In this document: positions 23,648 through 33,597 of the stretch, in pieces | Layout: every line of letters starts with the position of its first letter | Numbering within the stretch: position 1 is the first letter of the stretch | NCBI GenBank assembly: GCA_011374975.1 | Contig: DRNU01000115.1 | Coordinates: 1-33,957, forward strand | Origin: Gammaproteobacteria bacterium | Lineage (GTDB): Bacteria; Pseudomonadota; Gammaproteobacteria; DSM-19610 | DNA length: 33,957 nt | Reading direction: 5' to 3' | Notes under the pieces: generated by a model | Database searches by the model: none | Seen by the model: only the letters and a program-made list of their open reading frames with translations | Told to the model about the DNA's origin: nothing | Translations under genes and position numbers: made by a program

Positions 23648-24379
23648 TCAATCACCGGTCCATTCCGTCATACGCGCGCGCAGTCGTATCAGCGCCTGGC
23701 CGTGAATCTGGCAGACGCGTGATTCACTGACACCCAGCACTTCGCCGATTTCGCGCAGGTTGAGTTCTTCATCGTAGTACATCGCCATCACCAGGCTCTC
23801 GCGTTCCGGCAGGCCGGCAATGGCCTTGGCCAGCGCGGCCTTGAAATCCGAGGTGTGCAGGCTGTCCAGCGGCTCGTTGCGCGGCGCGGCGGCGACCGGC
23901 TGTGGCGAGTCATTGCCGTTGACACCGGTGTCGTCGATACTGAATACACGACAGCCGGTAGCATCCTGCAGGATGCGGTGATAGTCGTTCAGCTCGATAC
24001 CCAGTTTCTCGGCCACCTCGACGTCACGTGCGTCACGGCCTTCCTGGTTCTCGATTTCCCGTACGGCCTCGGCCACCTGGCGCGCCTTGCGGTGCACGGA
24101 ACGCGGGGTCCAGTCGGTACGACGTATTTCGTCCAGCATGGAGCCGCGGATGCGGATGCCGGCATAGGTCTCGAAGCTGGCGCCCTGCGTGGCATCGTAG
24201 TTGCGCGAGGCTTCCAGCAGCCCGATCATGCCGGCCTGGATCAGGTCGTCGGCCTGCACGCTGGGCGGCAGGCGGCTCATGAGGTGATAGGCAATACGTT
24301 TGACCAAAGCCGCATGCTTGGTCACCAGGTCATCACGTTCAATGTCAGGGTTAGTTACGTACATAGCGGCTCCATTCAT
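23648..24379 (-). CDS. fliA: RNA polymerase sigma-28 factor FliA
   Basis: The 243-residue sigma factor directs late flagellar and chemotaxis genes. Region 2 (LVKRIAYHLMSRLPPSV, DDLIQAGMIGLLEASRNYD, GASFETYAGIRIRGSMLDEIR) and region 4 (LPERESLVMAMYYDEELNLREIGEVLGVSESRVCQIH) are complete. The ATG at 24379 overlaps the fleN stop (ATGA); an in-frame ATG at 24364 is a possible alternative. I found no convincing sigma-28 promoter in the spacer before cheY. Confidence 0.96.
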   Translation of the reverse strand: MNGAAMYVTNPDIERDDLVTKHAALVKRIAYHLMSRLPPSVQADDLIQAGMIGLLEASRNYDATQGASFETYAGIRIRGSMLDEIRRTDWTPRSVHRKARQVAEAVREIENQEGRDARDVEVAEKLGIELNDYHRILQDATGCRVFSIDDTGVNGNDSPQPVAAAPRNEPLDSLHTSDFKAALAKAIAGLPERESLVMAMYYDEELNLREIGEVLGVSESRVCQIHGQALIRLRARMTEWTGD

Positions 24380-25263
24380 GCCCCAATCTCCATGTGTGCG
24401 TTGTGCGACTGGATCAGACGCTCTACAAAAAATTCAAGATGTCCGCCGGCAGCACTCGGCACCGGCCATTTATCGGTTTTCCGGGCCAGATTCTTGAATG
24501 CCATGGCGGAACGGCTGCGCGGGTAGGCCTGCACCACGGCCCGCTGCTTCTTTACCGCCTTGCGCAGGTAGTCGTCGTGCGGGACGGCGCCCATGAATTC
24601 CAGTGTGACATCCAGATAACGATCGGTTACCCGAGATATTTTATTGAACAAATCCCTTCCCTCCTGGGCGCTGTGTGCCTGGTTCGCAAGCACCCGGAAG
24701 TGCTGAATACCGTATTCGGTGTTCAGCACCTTGATGAGTGCGTAGGCATCGGTTATTGAAGCGGGTTCATCACACACCACCACCACGACTTCCTGGGCGG
24801 CGCGACTGAAACTGGTAACACTTTCGTTGATCCCGGCGGCGGTATCGATAATCAGGGTATCAACGTCATGATTGAGCTCGCTGAAGGCCCTGATCAGGCC
24901 GGCATTTTCCATGGTGGACAGTTCGGCGAGGCGTTTCACGCCGGACGCGGCCGGTACCACCATAATGTCCGACGGGCCGTAGAGGATGACTTCCTCCAGG
25001 CTGCATTCACCGTCGATAACGTGTGACAGGTTGCAGTCCGGCTTCAGGCCCAGCAGGACATCGACATTGGCCAGGCCAAGGTCGGCATCCATCAGCATGA
25101 CACGCTTGCCGGTATCGGACAGGGCCACGGCAAGATTGACCGAGACATTGGTCTTGCCCACGCCGCCCTTGCCACTGGTTACCGCTATCACTCTTACCGG
25201 GTTGGGTTGTGCCATACGTCGTAATCCTGCGGCCTGATCTACTTGCAACTCAGACAGAAACAT
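24376..25263 (-). CDS. fleN: Flagellar number regulator FleN (FlhG, MinD/ParA-like ATPase)
   Basis: The product has about 295 residues from ATG 25263 (MFLSELQVDQAAGLRRM). GGAGGG lies about 9 nt upstream, and the start overlaps the flhF end by 14 bp. The deviant Walker A motif VTSGKGGVGKTN (about 29-40) is followed by RVMLMDADLGLANVDVLLGL and LIIDTAAGI. In polar flagellates FleN limits flagellar number by antagonising FleQ and FlhF. The frame stays open further upstream, but only in sequence that is flhF in another frame. Confidence 0.95.
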   Translation of the reverse strand: MFLSELQVDQAAGLRRMAQPNPVRVIAVTSGKGGVGKTNVSVNLAVALSDTGKRVMLMDADLGLANVDVLLGLKPDCNLSHVIDGECSLEEVILYGPSDIMVVPAASGVKRLAELSTMENAGLIRAFSELNHDVDTLIIDTAAGINESVTSFSRAAQEVVVVVCDEPASITDAYALIKVLNTEYGIQHFRVLANQAHSAQEGRDLFNKISRVTDRYLDVTLEFMGAVPHDDYLRKAVKKQRAVVQAYPRSRSAMAFKNLARKTDKWPVPSAAGGHLEFFVERLIQSHNAHMEIGA

Positions 25264-26491
25264 GCGCCCGGAACCCTCCGAATTTCTCAGCCATGAAGGA
25301 TTCCCCCGGCAGTTCCTCGTTGAGCGCAAGCTCCGCAGCCTGCTGCACCAGCTTCGGCGCGCGCGCCGGGTGCATGTCTTCCGGCACGCGCTGGCCGTCG
25401 GTGACAAACATCAGCGGCAGCTGTTGCCGTATCACCGCCGACAGCACACCGCCGAGGCTCGCCGCCTCGTCAAGTTTGGTCAGAATGGCGCCGTCCAGCG
25501 GCACATCGGAAAAGGCCTGCACGGTTTCCTGCAGTACCGACGGATGCAGGGTGGCGGACAGCACCAGCAGGGTACGGATCGGAATCCCGCTGTCGGCCAG
25601 GGTCGCGAACTGTTCGCTGAGACGCACGTCGCGCTGACTCATACCGGCGGTATCGATCAGCACCAGGCGCTTGTCGGACAGGCTGTTGAGTGTGGAACGC
25701 AGTTCCCTGTGGTCGGATGCCACCTGTACCGGGATACCCAGCAGGCGGCCGTAGGTCATCAGTTGCTCATGTGCGCCGATGCGGTAGCTGTCGGTAGTCA
25801 CCAGGGCAACATGCCGCCGGCCATAGCGTAATACATAACGTGCGGCGAGCTTGGCAATGCTGGTGGTCTTGCCCACGCCGGTGGAGCCTACCAGTGCGAC
25901 GATGCCGCCCTGGTCCAGTAAATCGTTGCCGGCCACCGGCAGGGTGGCGGACAGTTCCGCCAGCGCCAGTTGCCAGGCATGCTGCGCATCACGCGCATGC
26001 ACCGTGGGTGCGGATACCTGTTCGATCAACGCGGTGTCCAGTTCCATGCTGCTGAGCCGGCGCATGACATCCGCATGCAGGGGCTCGCGTCGTCCCAGTT
26101 CGCCCCAGGCCAGGTGCGCCAGCTGGTTTTCCAGCATGCCGCGCAGTTGCCGGATCTCTTCCTGCATGGAGACGATGGCCGGGTCCTGCGACCAGCTAAC
26201 CGCCGGGGCCGGGCTTGCCGGCCGGCTTGCAGCCGGGGTACGGGTGTAGGTGTCGTTGTTTTCGGACGTCGCATCAGCGACGGCCTGTTCGGCAGCCGCG
26301 GGCTCACTTGCCGGCGTGCTCCCGGAATGCTGCGGCTCCAGCAGCGCGGCGTCATAATCCAGCGCGGAGATGATCTCGATGCCCCCGTCCACTTTGCGGT
26401 TCGACAGAATCACGGCATCCGGTCCCTGGGCCTCGCGCACCAGGCGTATCGCCTGACGCATGTCCGGTGCAAAAAAACGTTTCACTTTCAT
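25250..26491 (-). CDS. flhF: Flagellar placement GTPase FlhF
   Basis: The 413-residue SRP-type GTPase marks the pole for flagellar assembly. The N-terminal B domain begins MKVKRFFAPDMRQAIRLVREAQGPDAVIL. A low-complexity stretch (about 55-100) follows, then the N and G domains. G1 is GSTGVGKTTSIAKLA (P-loop 202-210), G3 is LIDTAGMSQRD (D280) and G4 is TKLDEA (338-343). GAGGAA precedes the ATG. It lies between flhA and fleN as in Pseudomonas and Vibrio. Confidence 0.96.
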   Translation of the reverse strand: MKVKRFFAPDMRQAIRLVREAQGPDAVILSNRKVDGGIEIISALDYDAALLEPQHSGSTPASEPAAAEQAVADATSENNDTYTRTPAASRPASPAPAVSWSQDPAIVSMQEEIRQLRGMLENQLAHLAWGELGRREPLHADVMRRLSSMELDTALIEQVSAPTVHARDAQHAWQLALAELSATLPVAGNDLLDQGGIVALVGSTGVGKTTSIAKLAARYVLRYGRRHVALVTTDSYRIGAHEQLMTYGRLLGIPVQVASDHRELRSTLNSLSDKRLVLIDTAGMSQRDVRLSEQFATLADSGIPIRTLLVLSATLHPSVLQETVQAFSDVPLDGAILTKLDEAASLGGVLSAVIRQQLPLMFVTDGQRVPEDMHPARAPKLVQQAAELALNEELPGESFMAEKFGGFRAHVSV

Positions 26492-26552
26492 TCCAGTTCC
26501 TCGCGTTCCGCGTTGCTTGCCGAAGCTGCCGTTATGCCTGGCTGTTCATGCT

Positions 26553-28679
26553 TCATGCCTGTGGGCTTCCATCCGTCTGAGTACCGAGACTCGGTGTATC
26601 TGTTCCGATGTTGGCAACTACTTTGATCTGTTTGTTATCCGGTATTTCGTTGTAAGCCAGCACGTGCAGCCCGGCTATGCTGTGCCGCACCAGTCTCGCC
26701 AGCCAGGGCCGGATCGCCGGCGTGACCAGCAGGATCGGTGCCTGGCCACTGGATTCCTGCCTGCGGGCGCTTTCCGCCAGTGACTGGTGCATCCGTTCGG
26801 CCAGTCCGGGTTCGATTCCGGCACCGCCTTCTGAAACTGCCTGAATGGAGGTTTGCAATATCTGTTCCAGAGAAGGATCGAGCGTAATAACCTGGACTTC
26901 CGGCTCCATCCCATTGATATGCTGGATAATTGATCGGCCAAGCGCGACACGGGCGGCAGCCGTCAAAGCGCCGGGATCTTGACTCCTTGCGCCACATTCC
27001 GCGAGTGTCTCGGCGATGGTGCGCATGTCGCGGACCGGAATACGCTCTTCCAGCAGGTTCTGCAGCACCTTCAGCACCACTCCGATGGACAGGGTGCCGG
27101 GCACCAGGTCCTCGACCAGTTTGGGCGCGCTCTTGGCCAGCACGTCCAGCAGCTGCTGTACCTCTTCGTGACCGATCAGCTCGTTGGCATGGCCCTGTAA
27201 CAGTTCGCTGAGGTGGGTCGCGACCACGGTGCTGGCATCCACCACCGTGTAGCCCAGGGTCTGGGCGTTGTCGCGTTCCGAAGGCTGAATCCAGACCGCT
27301 TCCAGGCCGAATGCCGGGTCACGGGTCTCGATGCCCTGTACGGTGCCGAACACGCGCCCGGGGTTGATCGCCAGGTCACGGTCGGGATAGATTTCCGCCT
27401 CGCCCACCGGCACGCCCATCAGCATGATGCGATAAGCATTCGGCGCCAGCTCCAGATTGTCACGGATATGCACCGGCTGGATCAGGAAACCGAGTTCCTG
27501 CGACAGTTTTTTGCGCACACCCTTGATGCGGTCCATCATCTGGCCACCCTGGGACCTGTCCACCAGCGGGATCAGCCGGTAACCGACTTCCAGGCCGATG
27601 ATATCCACCGGGCCGACATCCTCCCAGCTCAGGTCTTTCGCTTCCTGCGGTGTGTCGCTGGTCTCGGCGGGCTCCTCGGCCGGCAGCAGTTCCTGCTGCT
27701 GGCGCTTCCAGCTGTACCAGGCGCCGGTACCGGCCGCAGCCGCCAGCGTCAGGAAAGCGAAGTTGGGCATGCCCGGTATCAGGCCCATGAAACCGATAAT
27801 GCCACCCGACACCGCCAGCACCATCGGGTTGCTGAACAGCTGGTCCATGACCTGTTCGCCCATGCGTGTCTCGCTGGAAACGCGGGTCACGATGATGGCC
27901 GTGGCTGAAGACAGTACCAGTGAAGGGATCTGAGCCACCAGGCCGTCGCCGATGGTCAGCAGCGTGTAGTTGCGCATGGCGTCGCCGATCGGCAGGTCGA
28001 ACTGCAGGGTGCCGATGGCGAGACCACCGATAATATTGATGAACAGAATCAGGATGCCGGCAATGGCATCGCCGCGTACGAATTTGCTGGCGCCGTCCAT
28101 CGCGCCGTAGAAGTCCGCCTCGCGGCTGACGTCCTCGCGCCGGACGCGCGCCTCCTCCTGGGTCAGCAGGCCGGCATTCATATCGGCATCGATGGCCATC
28201 TGCTTGCCGGGCATGGCGTCCAGGGTGAAACGCGCACTGACTTCAGACACGCGCCCGGCACCCTTGGTGACCACCACGAAGTTGATGATGACCAGGATCG
28301 CGAACACCACCAGGCCGACCGCGTAGTTGCCACCCACCACGAACTCACCGAATGACTCGATAACCTTGCCCGCCGAGGCAGTGCCGGTATGGCCGTTAAG
28401 CAGTACCACGCGGGTGGACGCCACGTTCAGCGCCAGGCGCAACAGCGTCGTGATCAACAGCACGGTGGGAAAAATGCCGAAGTCCAGCGGCCGCATGGCA
28501 TAGACGGTAACCATCAGGATCGCCAGTGACAGGGTGATATTGAAGGTGAACAATACGTCCAGTGCAATAGGCGGCAACGGGATAACCACCATCGCCAGCA
28601 TCATGACCAGCAGCAGCGGCGCGCCCAGCCCGCTGAATTTTATATCGCGTAAGTTCAGTGTTACCGCCTGTGTTGCCAT
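26553..28679 (-). CDS. flhA: Flagellar export gate protein FlhA
   Basis: The 708-residue protein has about eight membrane helices in the first 330 residues and a large cytoplasmic domain that docks chaperone-substrate complexes. The FHIPEP-type loop is visible at about 148-180 (RFTLDAMPGKQMAIDADMNAG region). KFVRGDAIAGIL carries D204, equivalent to functionally important D208 of Salmonella. It starts 11 bp after the flhB stop and is followed by a 61-bp gap to flhF. Confidence 0.97.
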   Translation of the reverse strand: MATQAVTLNLRDIKFSGLGAPLLLVMMLAMVVIPLPPIALDVLFTFNITLSLAILMVTVYAMRPLDFGIFPTVLLITTLLRLALNVASTRVVLLNGHTGTASAGKVIESFGEFVVGGNYAVGLVVFAILVIINFVVVTKGAGRVSEVSARFTLDAMPGKQMAIDADMNAGLLTQEEARVRREDVSREADFYGAMDGASKFVRGDAIAGILILFINIIGGLAIGTLQFDLPIGDAMRNYTLLTIGDGLVAQIPSLVLSSATAIIVTRVSSETRMGEQVMDQLFSNPMVLAVSGGIIGFMGLIPGMPNFAFLTLAAAAGTGAWYSWKRQQQELLPAEEPAETSDTPQEAKDLSWEDVGPVDIIGLEVGYRLIPLVDRSQGGQMMDRIKGVRKKLSQELGFLIQPVHIRDNLELAPNAYRIMLMGVPVGEAEIYPDRDLAINPGRVFGTVQGIETRDPAFGLEAVWIQPSERDNAQTLGYTVVDASTVVATHLSELLQGHANELIGHEEVQQLLDVLAKSAPKLVEDLVPGTLSIGVVLKVLQNLLEERIPVRDMRTIAETLAECGARSQDPGALTAAARVALGRSIIQHINGMEPEVQVITLDPSLEQILQTSIQAVSEGGAGIEPGLAERMHQSLAESARRQESSGQAPILLVTPAIRPWLARLVRHSIAGLHVLAYNEIPDNKQIKVVANIGTDTPSLGTQTDGSPQA

Positions 28680-28690
28680 GGCTCGTTACC

Positions 28691-29872
28691 TTATTGCTTC
28701 TGTTCGTTGTCGGACTCGGGTGACGGGTTCGCATCGCGCCCCGGCCCCTGGAAGAATTCATCGGACACTTCAACCTCACCGGGGCGTGTCGGTATCGGCC
28801 CGCCACTCCGGCTGGCGCGCAGCTGGAAGATGTAGGCCAGGATCTGTGCCACCGCCAGGTACAGGCCGGCCGGCACTTCCTGTTCGATCTCGGTGCTGTA
28901 ATACAGGGCGCGCGCCAGCGGCGGCGCCTCGTAGAGCGGCACCTTGTTGGCTGTCGCCACGGTACGGATCTGGCTGGCGACCAGTTCGATACCCTTGGCC
29001 ACCACCACCGGCGCGGCCATGTTGTCAGCGTCGTAACGCAGCGCCACGGCGAAATGCGTCGGGTTGGTGATAACCACGTCGGCCTTGGGGATCTCCTGCA
29101 TCATGCGGCGCTGCGCGACCTCGCGTTGCAGGTTGCGGATGCGCGCCTTGACCTCGGGTTTGCCTTCCGTGTCCTTGCCCTCGTCTTTCACTTCCTGGCG
29201 GGTCATCTTGAGGTTCTTGGCGTGGTCCCAGAGCTGGAACGGCACATCGATGGCCGCGATCAGCAGCAACGATGCACTCAGTACGATAAAGGAAAAACCC
29301 AGGATGTTGCCGGTGTGTGCCAGCGCGGCAGGGACGGCTTCACGCCCCAGCCCCATCAGCTCGGGCAGAAAATGCCACAGCAGGCCGGCGCCCAGCCCGC
29401 CGATGAGCAGGAACTTGGCCAGCGCCTTGACCAGCTCAATCAGGCCGCGCACGGCAAAAATGCGTTTCAGGCCTTTCAGCGGGTTGAGCTTGTCGGCCTT
29501 GAAAGCCATGGCCTCGGTGCTGAAAGCCCAGCCGCCCAGCACCACCGGCGCGGCCAGCGCCGTCACCAGCATCACCAGCATGAACGGCACCAGCGCAAGA
29601 AAACCGTGGTAGAGGCACTGGCTGAGAATTTCGAGAATGGCCCAGGGGTCGAATATCTTGCTGCGCTCGACCTGCAGGCCGAGGCGCATGACACCGCCCA
29701 GCTGTTCGACGATCGGGCCGCCCATCGGCAACATTGTCAGCGCGCCCGCCAGCAGCATGGCCATGGTGGTCAGTTCCCGTGAACGCGGAACCTGGCCTTT
29801 CTTGCGCGCGTCCTGCTCGCGCTTGGGGGTCGCCTGTTCGCTTTTTTCCTGACCGTCTTCATTCTCGGCCAT
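28691..29872 (-). CDS. flhB: Flagellar export switch protein FlhB
   Basis: The 393-residue protein has a hydrophilic N-terminus (KSEQATPKREQDARKKGQVPRSREL), four membrane helices to about residue 210, then a cytoplasmic domain with the autocleavage site NPTH (N270-P271). Cleavage switches export from rod/hook to filament substrates with FliK. The C-terminal domain is related to the stand-alone FhlB at 14469-14738. It is 1 bp from fliR. Confidence 0.97.
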   Translation of the reverse strand: MAENEDGQEKSEQATPKREQDARKKGQVPRSRELTTMAMLLAGALTMLPMGGPIVEQLGGVMRLGLQVERSKIFDPWAILEILSQCLYHGFLALVPFMLVMLVTALAAPVVLGGWAFSTEAMAFKADKLNPLKGLKRIFAVRGLIELVKALAKFLLIGGLGAGLLWHFLPELMGLGREAVPAALAHTGNILGFSFIVLSASLLLIAAIDVPFQLWDHAKNLKMTRQEVKDEGKDTEGKPEVKARIRNLQREVAQRRMMQEIPKADVVITNPTHFAVALRYDADNMAAPVVVAKGIELVASQIRTVATANKVPLYEAPPLARALYYSTEIEQEVPAGLYLAVAQILAYIFQLRASRSGGPIPTRPGEVEVSDEFFQGPGRDANPSPESDNEQKQ

Positions 29873-29873
29873 G

Positions 29874-30653
29874 TTACTGCCCCCCGTGTCCGAGCAGGCT
29901 CACCGAGTCCAGCGCACCGCTGATCAGCAGCTGTACCTGCGGTAACAGGTTGCTGACGGCAAATACCAGGATAACGAAACCCAGCGTCAGGGTGACCGGG
30001 AAGCCGACACCGAAAACATTGAGTTGCGGCGCGGAACGACTCACCACGCCGAAGGAAAGATTGACCAGCAGGATCGAGGCGATCGCCGGCAAGGCAACCA
30101 TGATCGCATCAGAGAACATGCGGGTACCCCACAGGGCGATAGCGCGGAAATCCTCGCGCCCCAGGCTGTCCACCCCGATGGGCAGACTCTGGAAACTGTC
30201 CACCAGGACACGGATCAGCGCCAGGTGCCCGTTCAGAGCCAGGAACAGCAAGGTGGCCACCACCACGTAATACTGGCCGATGACCGGAACGCTAACGCCG
30301 TTCTGCGGATCGACCATCTGCGCGAAACCCAGCCCCATGCCCATGGCGGTGGCCTGCCCGGCGATGACCAGGGTGGCGAAAATCAGTTGCAGGCTGAAGC
30401 CGATGGCAAGACCGATCACCATCTGCTGCAGGGTAATCAGCACGGCGGCCATGGACAGTGGGTCGATAGCCGGAACCTGTGGCAACAGCGGCAATACGAT
30501 CCAGGTCAGCAACAGGGCCATGATCAGGCGCGCCCGCATCGGCACCATGCGCGCACCGAAAATCGGTGCAATCGCCAGCATCGCCGCAATACGGGTAAAG
30601 GGCCAGACCAGGCTGCCGGCCCAGGTATAGATCTCGGTGTCGGTGAACAGCAT
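29874..30653 (-). CDS. fliR: Flagellar export gate protein FliR
   Basis: The 259-residue membrane protein has six predicted hydrophobic segments (ARLIMALLLTWIVLPLLP, GLAIGFSLQLIFATLVIAGQ, QYYVVVATLLFLALNGHLALI and others). It assembles with FliP and FliQ into the export pore. GGDxx-type hydrophilic loops match the family, and the length is usual. It follows fliQ by 15 bp with only a weak G-rich SD. Confidence 0.95.
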   Translation of the reverse strand: MLFTDTEIYTWAGSLVWPFTRIAAMLAIAPIFGARMVPMRARLIMALLLTWIVLPLLPQVPAIDPLSMAAVLITLQQMVIGLAIGFSLQLIFATLVIAGQATAMGMGLGFAQMVDPQNGVSVPVIGQYYVVVATLLFLALNGHLALIRVLVDSFQSLPIGVDSLGREDFRAIALWGTRMFSDAIMVALPAIASILLVNLSFGVVSRSAPQLNVFGVGFPVTLTLGFVILVFAVSNLLPQVQLLISGALDSVSLLGHGGQ

Positions 30654-30668
30654 GCCGGTGCCCGCCCG

Positions 30669-30938
30669 CTAGCCGATCACGTCCGGTATGCTCTTGATCA
30701 GCCCCGTCGTGAAGCCAAGCATGGTGCTGAGCATCGACGGCCCCATGATCACAATCACCAGTGCCACGATGATCAGCTTGGGGACGAAGGTGAGTGTCAT
30801 TTCGTTGATCTGGGTGGCGGCCTGGAACATGCCGACCAGCAGGCCCACTACCAGCGCGGACAACAGTAAAGGCGCCGCCAGCAGGACCGTGACTTTCAGT
30901 GCCTGCATGCCGATATCGATAACTGTTTCCGGGGTCAT
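30669..30938 (-). CDS. fliQ: Flagellar export gate protein FliQ
   Basis: The 89-residue protein has two membrane helices (LLAAPLLLSALVVGLLVGMFQ and LIIVALVIVIMGPSML) joined by the conserved ATQINEMTLTFVPK loop. Length and sequence are typical. It lies between fliP (13-bp gap) and fliR. Confidence 0.97.
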   Translation of the reverse strand: MTPETVIDIGMQALKVTVLLAAPLLLSALVVGLLVGMFQAATQINEMTLTFVPKLIIVALVIVIMGPSMLSTMLGFTTGLIKSIPDVIG

Positions 30939-30951
30939 TGCATCTTCTCCA

Positions 30952-31698
30952 TCAGGACATGAAGCTGGCGGCCAGCGTTCCCATGATCAGTGACCAGCCA
31001 TCGATCAGGACAAACAGCATGATCTTGAACGGCAGTGAAATAATCATCGGCGACAGCATCATCATGCCCATCGACATCAGCAGGGTGGCAATGACCAGGT
31101 CGATTACCAGGAAAGGAATCAGGATAAGAAAACCGATCTGAAACGCCGTCTTCAGTTCACTGGTAACAAAGGCCGGCATCAGCAACGTGAAAGGTACATC
31201 GTCCGAGGTCTCGAATTCCCCGGCATTGGAAATGTTGGCAAACAACAGCAGGTCATCATCACGCGTCTGCTGCAGCATGAAGCCGCGTAACGGAACCGCG
31301 GCACGCTGCACCGCTTCCTGGGCCGGTATCTGTTCTTCCAGGTAAGGTTCCAGCGCCTCGTCGTATATCCGGTCGAATACCGGCATCATGATGAACAGGC
31401 TCAGGAACAGCGCCAGACCGATAATCACCTGGTTGGACGGCGAGGACTGGGTGCCCAACGCCTGGCGCAGGATCGCCAGCACAATGACGATACGCGTGAA
31501 CGAGGTCATCATCATCAGCGCCGCCGGCAGCAAGCTGAGCGCGGTCATGAACAGCAACACCTGGATGGTCACGGTGTAGGTCTCGCTGCCGTCAGCCGCC
31601 GGTTCCACCTTCAGTGCCGCAAGGCCGGGTTCGGCGGCGGCCAGCATCGGCAGACAACCCGCCAGCAACATGAAGCCGAGCTTCAACCAGCTCTTCAT
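30952..31698 (-). CDS. fliP: Flagellar export gate protein FliP
   Basis: The 248-residue protein has an N-terminal signal peptide (about 1-22, ending LPMLAAA), as usual for FliP. Membrane helices include [53 protein letters not shown] and a C-terminal pair containing [22 protein letters not shown]. It forms the pentameric core of the export gate. Its start overlaps the fliO stop by 4 bp. Confidence 0.97.
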   Translation of the reverse strand: MKSWLKLGFMLLAGCLPMLAAAEPGLAALKVEPAADGSETYTVTIQVLLFMTALSLLPAALMMMTSFTRIVIVLAILRQALGTQSSPSNQVIIGLALFLSLFIMMPVFDRIYDEALEPYLEEQIPAQEAVQRAAVPLRGFMLQQTRDDDLLLFANISNAGEFETSDDVPFTLLMPAFVTSELKTAFQIGFLILIPFLVIDLVIATLLMSMGMMMLSPMIISLPFKIMLFVLIDGWSLIMGTLAASFMS

Positions 31699-32150
31699 GG
31701 CTGTTTTCCCTTGTTGAGCAGGCTTGCCAACTGTGCGGGGAATCCCGCACCGGTTACGGCTTCATTCTCTTCCAGTGGACGGTCCAGCACGTGCAGGGTC
31801 TGTACCCGGCCCGGGGCCACGCCGACCAGCAGCTGGGTTTCACCCACCTGCAACAGCACCACACGTTCGCGTGCCCCCATGGACAGGCCGCCCAGGATGC
31901 GCAACCCGCCTCCCGCACCCATCTGGAAACGCCCGCTGCGCTTGAGCAGCCAGGCGATCGCCATAATCAGCGCCAGTACCGCCAGCATGCCGAGCGTCAG
32001 CTGCAGCAGGTTGTTAACAGCCAGCGGTTCCTGGATCGAGGTGCCGGTAGCGGCAGGCGCGGCAGCCGGATCGGTCGCCGCTGCCAGTGTTGTTGCCGGG
32101 GCCAGGGCGGTGACGGACAGCAGCCGTAGCCATGTAGGTCTGAACATCAT
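31695..32150 (-). CDS. fliO: Flagellar biosynthesis protein FliO
   Basis: The 151-residue protein has a signal-like N-terminus ending LAAAT, an Ala/Pro-rich stretch and one strong membrane helix ([22 protein letters not shown], about 46-68). A small cytoplasmic domain follows, with [32 protein letters not shown]. That domain is the FliO signature. FliO helps assemble FliP. The start is ATG-ATG (MMFRP) with a weak SD, and the gene is 9 bp from fliN. Confidence 0.94.
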   Translation of the reverse strand: MMFRPTWLRLLSVTALAPATTLAAATDPAAAPAATGTSIQEPLAVNNLLQLTLGMLAVLALIMAIAWLLKRSGRFQMGAGGGLRILGGLSMGARERVVLLQVGETQLLVGVAPGRVQTLHVLDRPLEENEAVTGAGFPAQLASLLNKGKQP

Positions 32151-32159
32151 GCGGAAGCC

Positions 32160-32585
32160 TTATTTGAGTTTTTTGACCCGTTCCGCGGGGCTGATCACAT
32201 CCGTGAGTCGAATACCGAACTTCTCATTCACCACAACGACTTCGCCGTGCGCAACCAGCGTGCCGTTGACCAGTACATCCATGGGTTCACCCGCCAGCCG
32301 GTCCAGCTCCACCACGGAGCCCTGGTTGAGCTGCAGCAGGTTGCGGATGCTGATCTGGGTGCGGCCGATCTCCATCGAGATGGTGACCGGGATATCGAGA
32401 ATGACATCCATGTTGGCTTCGGAATCCGCCAGCCCGCCGGAGGTATCCTCGAGGTTGTCGAACTCCGCGGCAGGGTTGCCGGCTTCCACGGCTTCCGTAC
32501 CGGCCTCCACCTCGGCCTGCTCGGCCATGGCCTCGGCCCAGTCGTCAGTCGCTTCCGCTTCCGGGGTCTGTGTTTCTTCACTCAT
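32160..32585 (-). CDS. fliN: Flagellar switch protein FliN
   Basis: The 141-residue C-ring protein has an acidic, low-complexity N-terminal half (about 1-60) and a C-terminal SpoA domain: VILDIPVTISMEIGRTQISIRNLLQLNQGSVVELDRLAGEP and HGEVVVVNEKFGIRLTDVIS. AGGAGA precedes the ATG. With FliM and FliG it forms the rotor switch. Confidence 0.97.
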   Translation of the reverse strand: MSEETQTPEAEATDDWAEAMAEQAEVEAGTEAVEAGNPAAEFDNLEDTSGGLADSEANMDVILDIPVTISMEIGRTQISIRNLLQLNQGSVVELDRLAGEPMDVLVNGTLVAHGEVVVVNEKFGIRLTDVISPAERVKKLK

Positions 32586-32604
32586 TCAGTTTCTCCTGCA
32601 AACC

Positions 32605-33588
32605 CTAGGGTTCCATTTGCTCCGGGATAATTTTTTCCACGATCTTGATGGCACGCGTCCCGTTGTGGACGCCGAACTTGCCACGAAACACCGGTGTCGA
32701 TTCGGCCTCCAGTGTGACCAGCCCCGGCAGATCGATGGGAATCACATCACCGGCCTGCAGACCGTTCAGCTCGCGCAGTGTCACGCTGGTTTCCACCAGC
32801 ATGCTGGAAAGCTCAACCCGTGCATCTTTCATTTCCTCGCGAATGGTGTGCGTCCAGCGCTCGTCGCGGTCACTGCGGTCGCTCTGCACACCGGCGTCGA
32901 GCAGTTCACGGATCGGCTCGACCATCGAATACGGCATGGTGACGTGCAGGTCACCGCCGCCGCCATCCAGTTCGATACGGAACGTATTCACCACCACCAC
33001 TTCGGTAGGGCTGACAATATTGGCAAAATGCGGGTTGACCTCGGAGCTCTGGTAATCGAACTCCACTTCCAGTACCGGCTTCCAGGCCTGCATCAGATCC
33101 TTGAACGCGATATCCAGCACCATCTGGATGACGCGCAGTTCGGTCGGCGTGAACTCACGACCCTCGATCTTGGTATGGAAACGACCGCCACCGCCAAAAA
33201 AGTTATCCACCAGTGCAAACACCAGCTTGGGTTCCAGCACGAACAGCGCGGTACCGCGCAGCGGCTTGACGCGCACCAGGTTGAGACTGGTGGGAACGAA
33301 CAGGCTGTGCACGTATTCGGCAAATTTGAGCATCTGTACGCCGGATACCGAGATCTCGCCGGCACGGCGCAACATGTTGAACAGGCTGATACGGAAATAA
33401 CGTGCGAAACGCTCGTTGATCATTTCCAGCGTCGGCATGCGACCGCGCACAATGCGGTCCTGGCTGGCAAAATCGTAACCGCGGATTTCGCCTTCGGGTA
33501 ATTCTTCGTCGGTCTCGGTTTCGACGTCGCCGCCGTTGACACCGTGCAGCAGGGCGTCGATTTCGTCTTGTGAGAGAAGATCGTTCAC
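32605..33588 (-). CDS. fliM: Flagellar switch protein FliM
   Basis: The 327-residue C-ring protein begins with GTG at 33588; AGGGAG lies 5 nt upstream. The N-terminal peptide NDLLSQDEIDALLHGV is the CheY-P-binding motif. The CheC-like middle domain (about 45-230, including MPTLEMINERFARYFRISLFN and KLVFALVDNFFGGGGR) binds FliG. The C-terminal SpoA domain (about 250-322) interacts with FliN. It starts 9 bp after the fliL stop. Confidence 0.97.
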   Translation of the reverse strand: MNDLLSQDEIDALLHGVNGGDVETETDEELPEGEIRGYDFASQDRIVRGRMPTLEMINERFARYFRISLFNMLRRAGEISVSGVQMLKFAEYVHSLFVPTSLNLVRVKPLRGTALFVLEPKLVFALVDNFFGGGGRFHTKIEGREFTPTELRVIQMVLDIAFKDLMQAWKPVLEVEFDYQSSEVNPHFANIVSPTEVVVVNTFRIELDGGGGDLHVTMPYSMVEPIRELLDAGVQSDRSDRDERWTHTIREEMKDARVELSSMLVETSVTLRELNGLQAGDVIPIDLPGLVTLEAESTPVFRGKFGVHNGTRAIKIVEKIIPEQMEP

Positions 33589-33597
33589 GCTGGCTCC

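Noticed and set aside
25264-25407. An upstream extension of fleN giving 343 residues
   Set aside because: The extra 48 residues are Arg/Ser-rich out-of-frame flhF sequence; ATG 25263 has a good SD and fits FleN length.
31711-33501. A 596-codon plus-strand open frame opposite fliO, fliN and fliM
   Set aside because: It crosses three complete flagellar genes and shows no family similarity; an antisense shadow.
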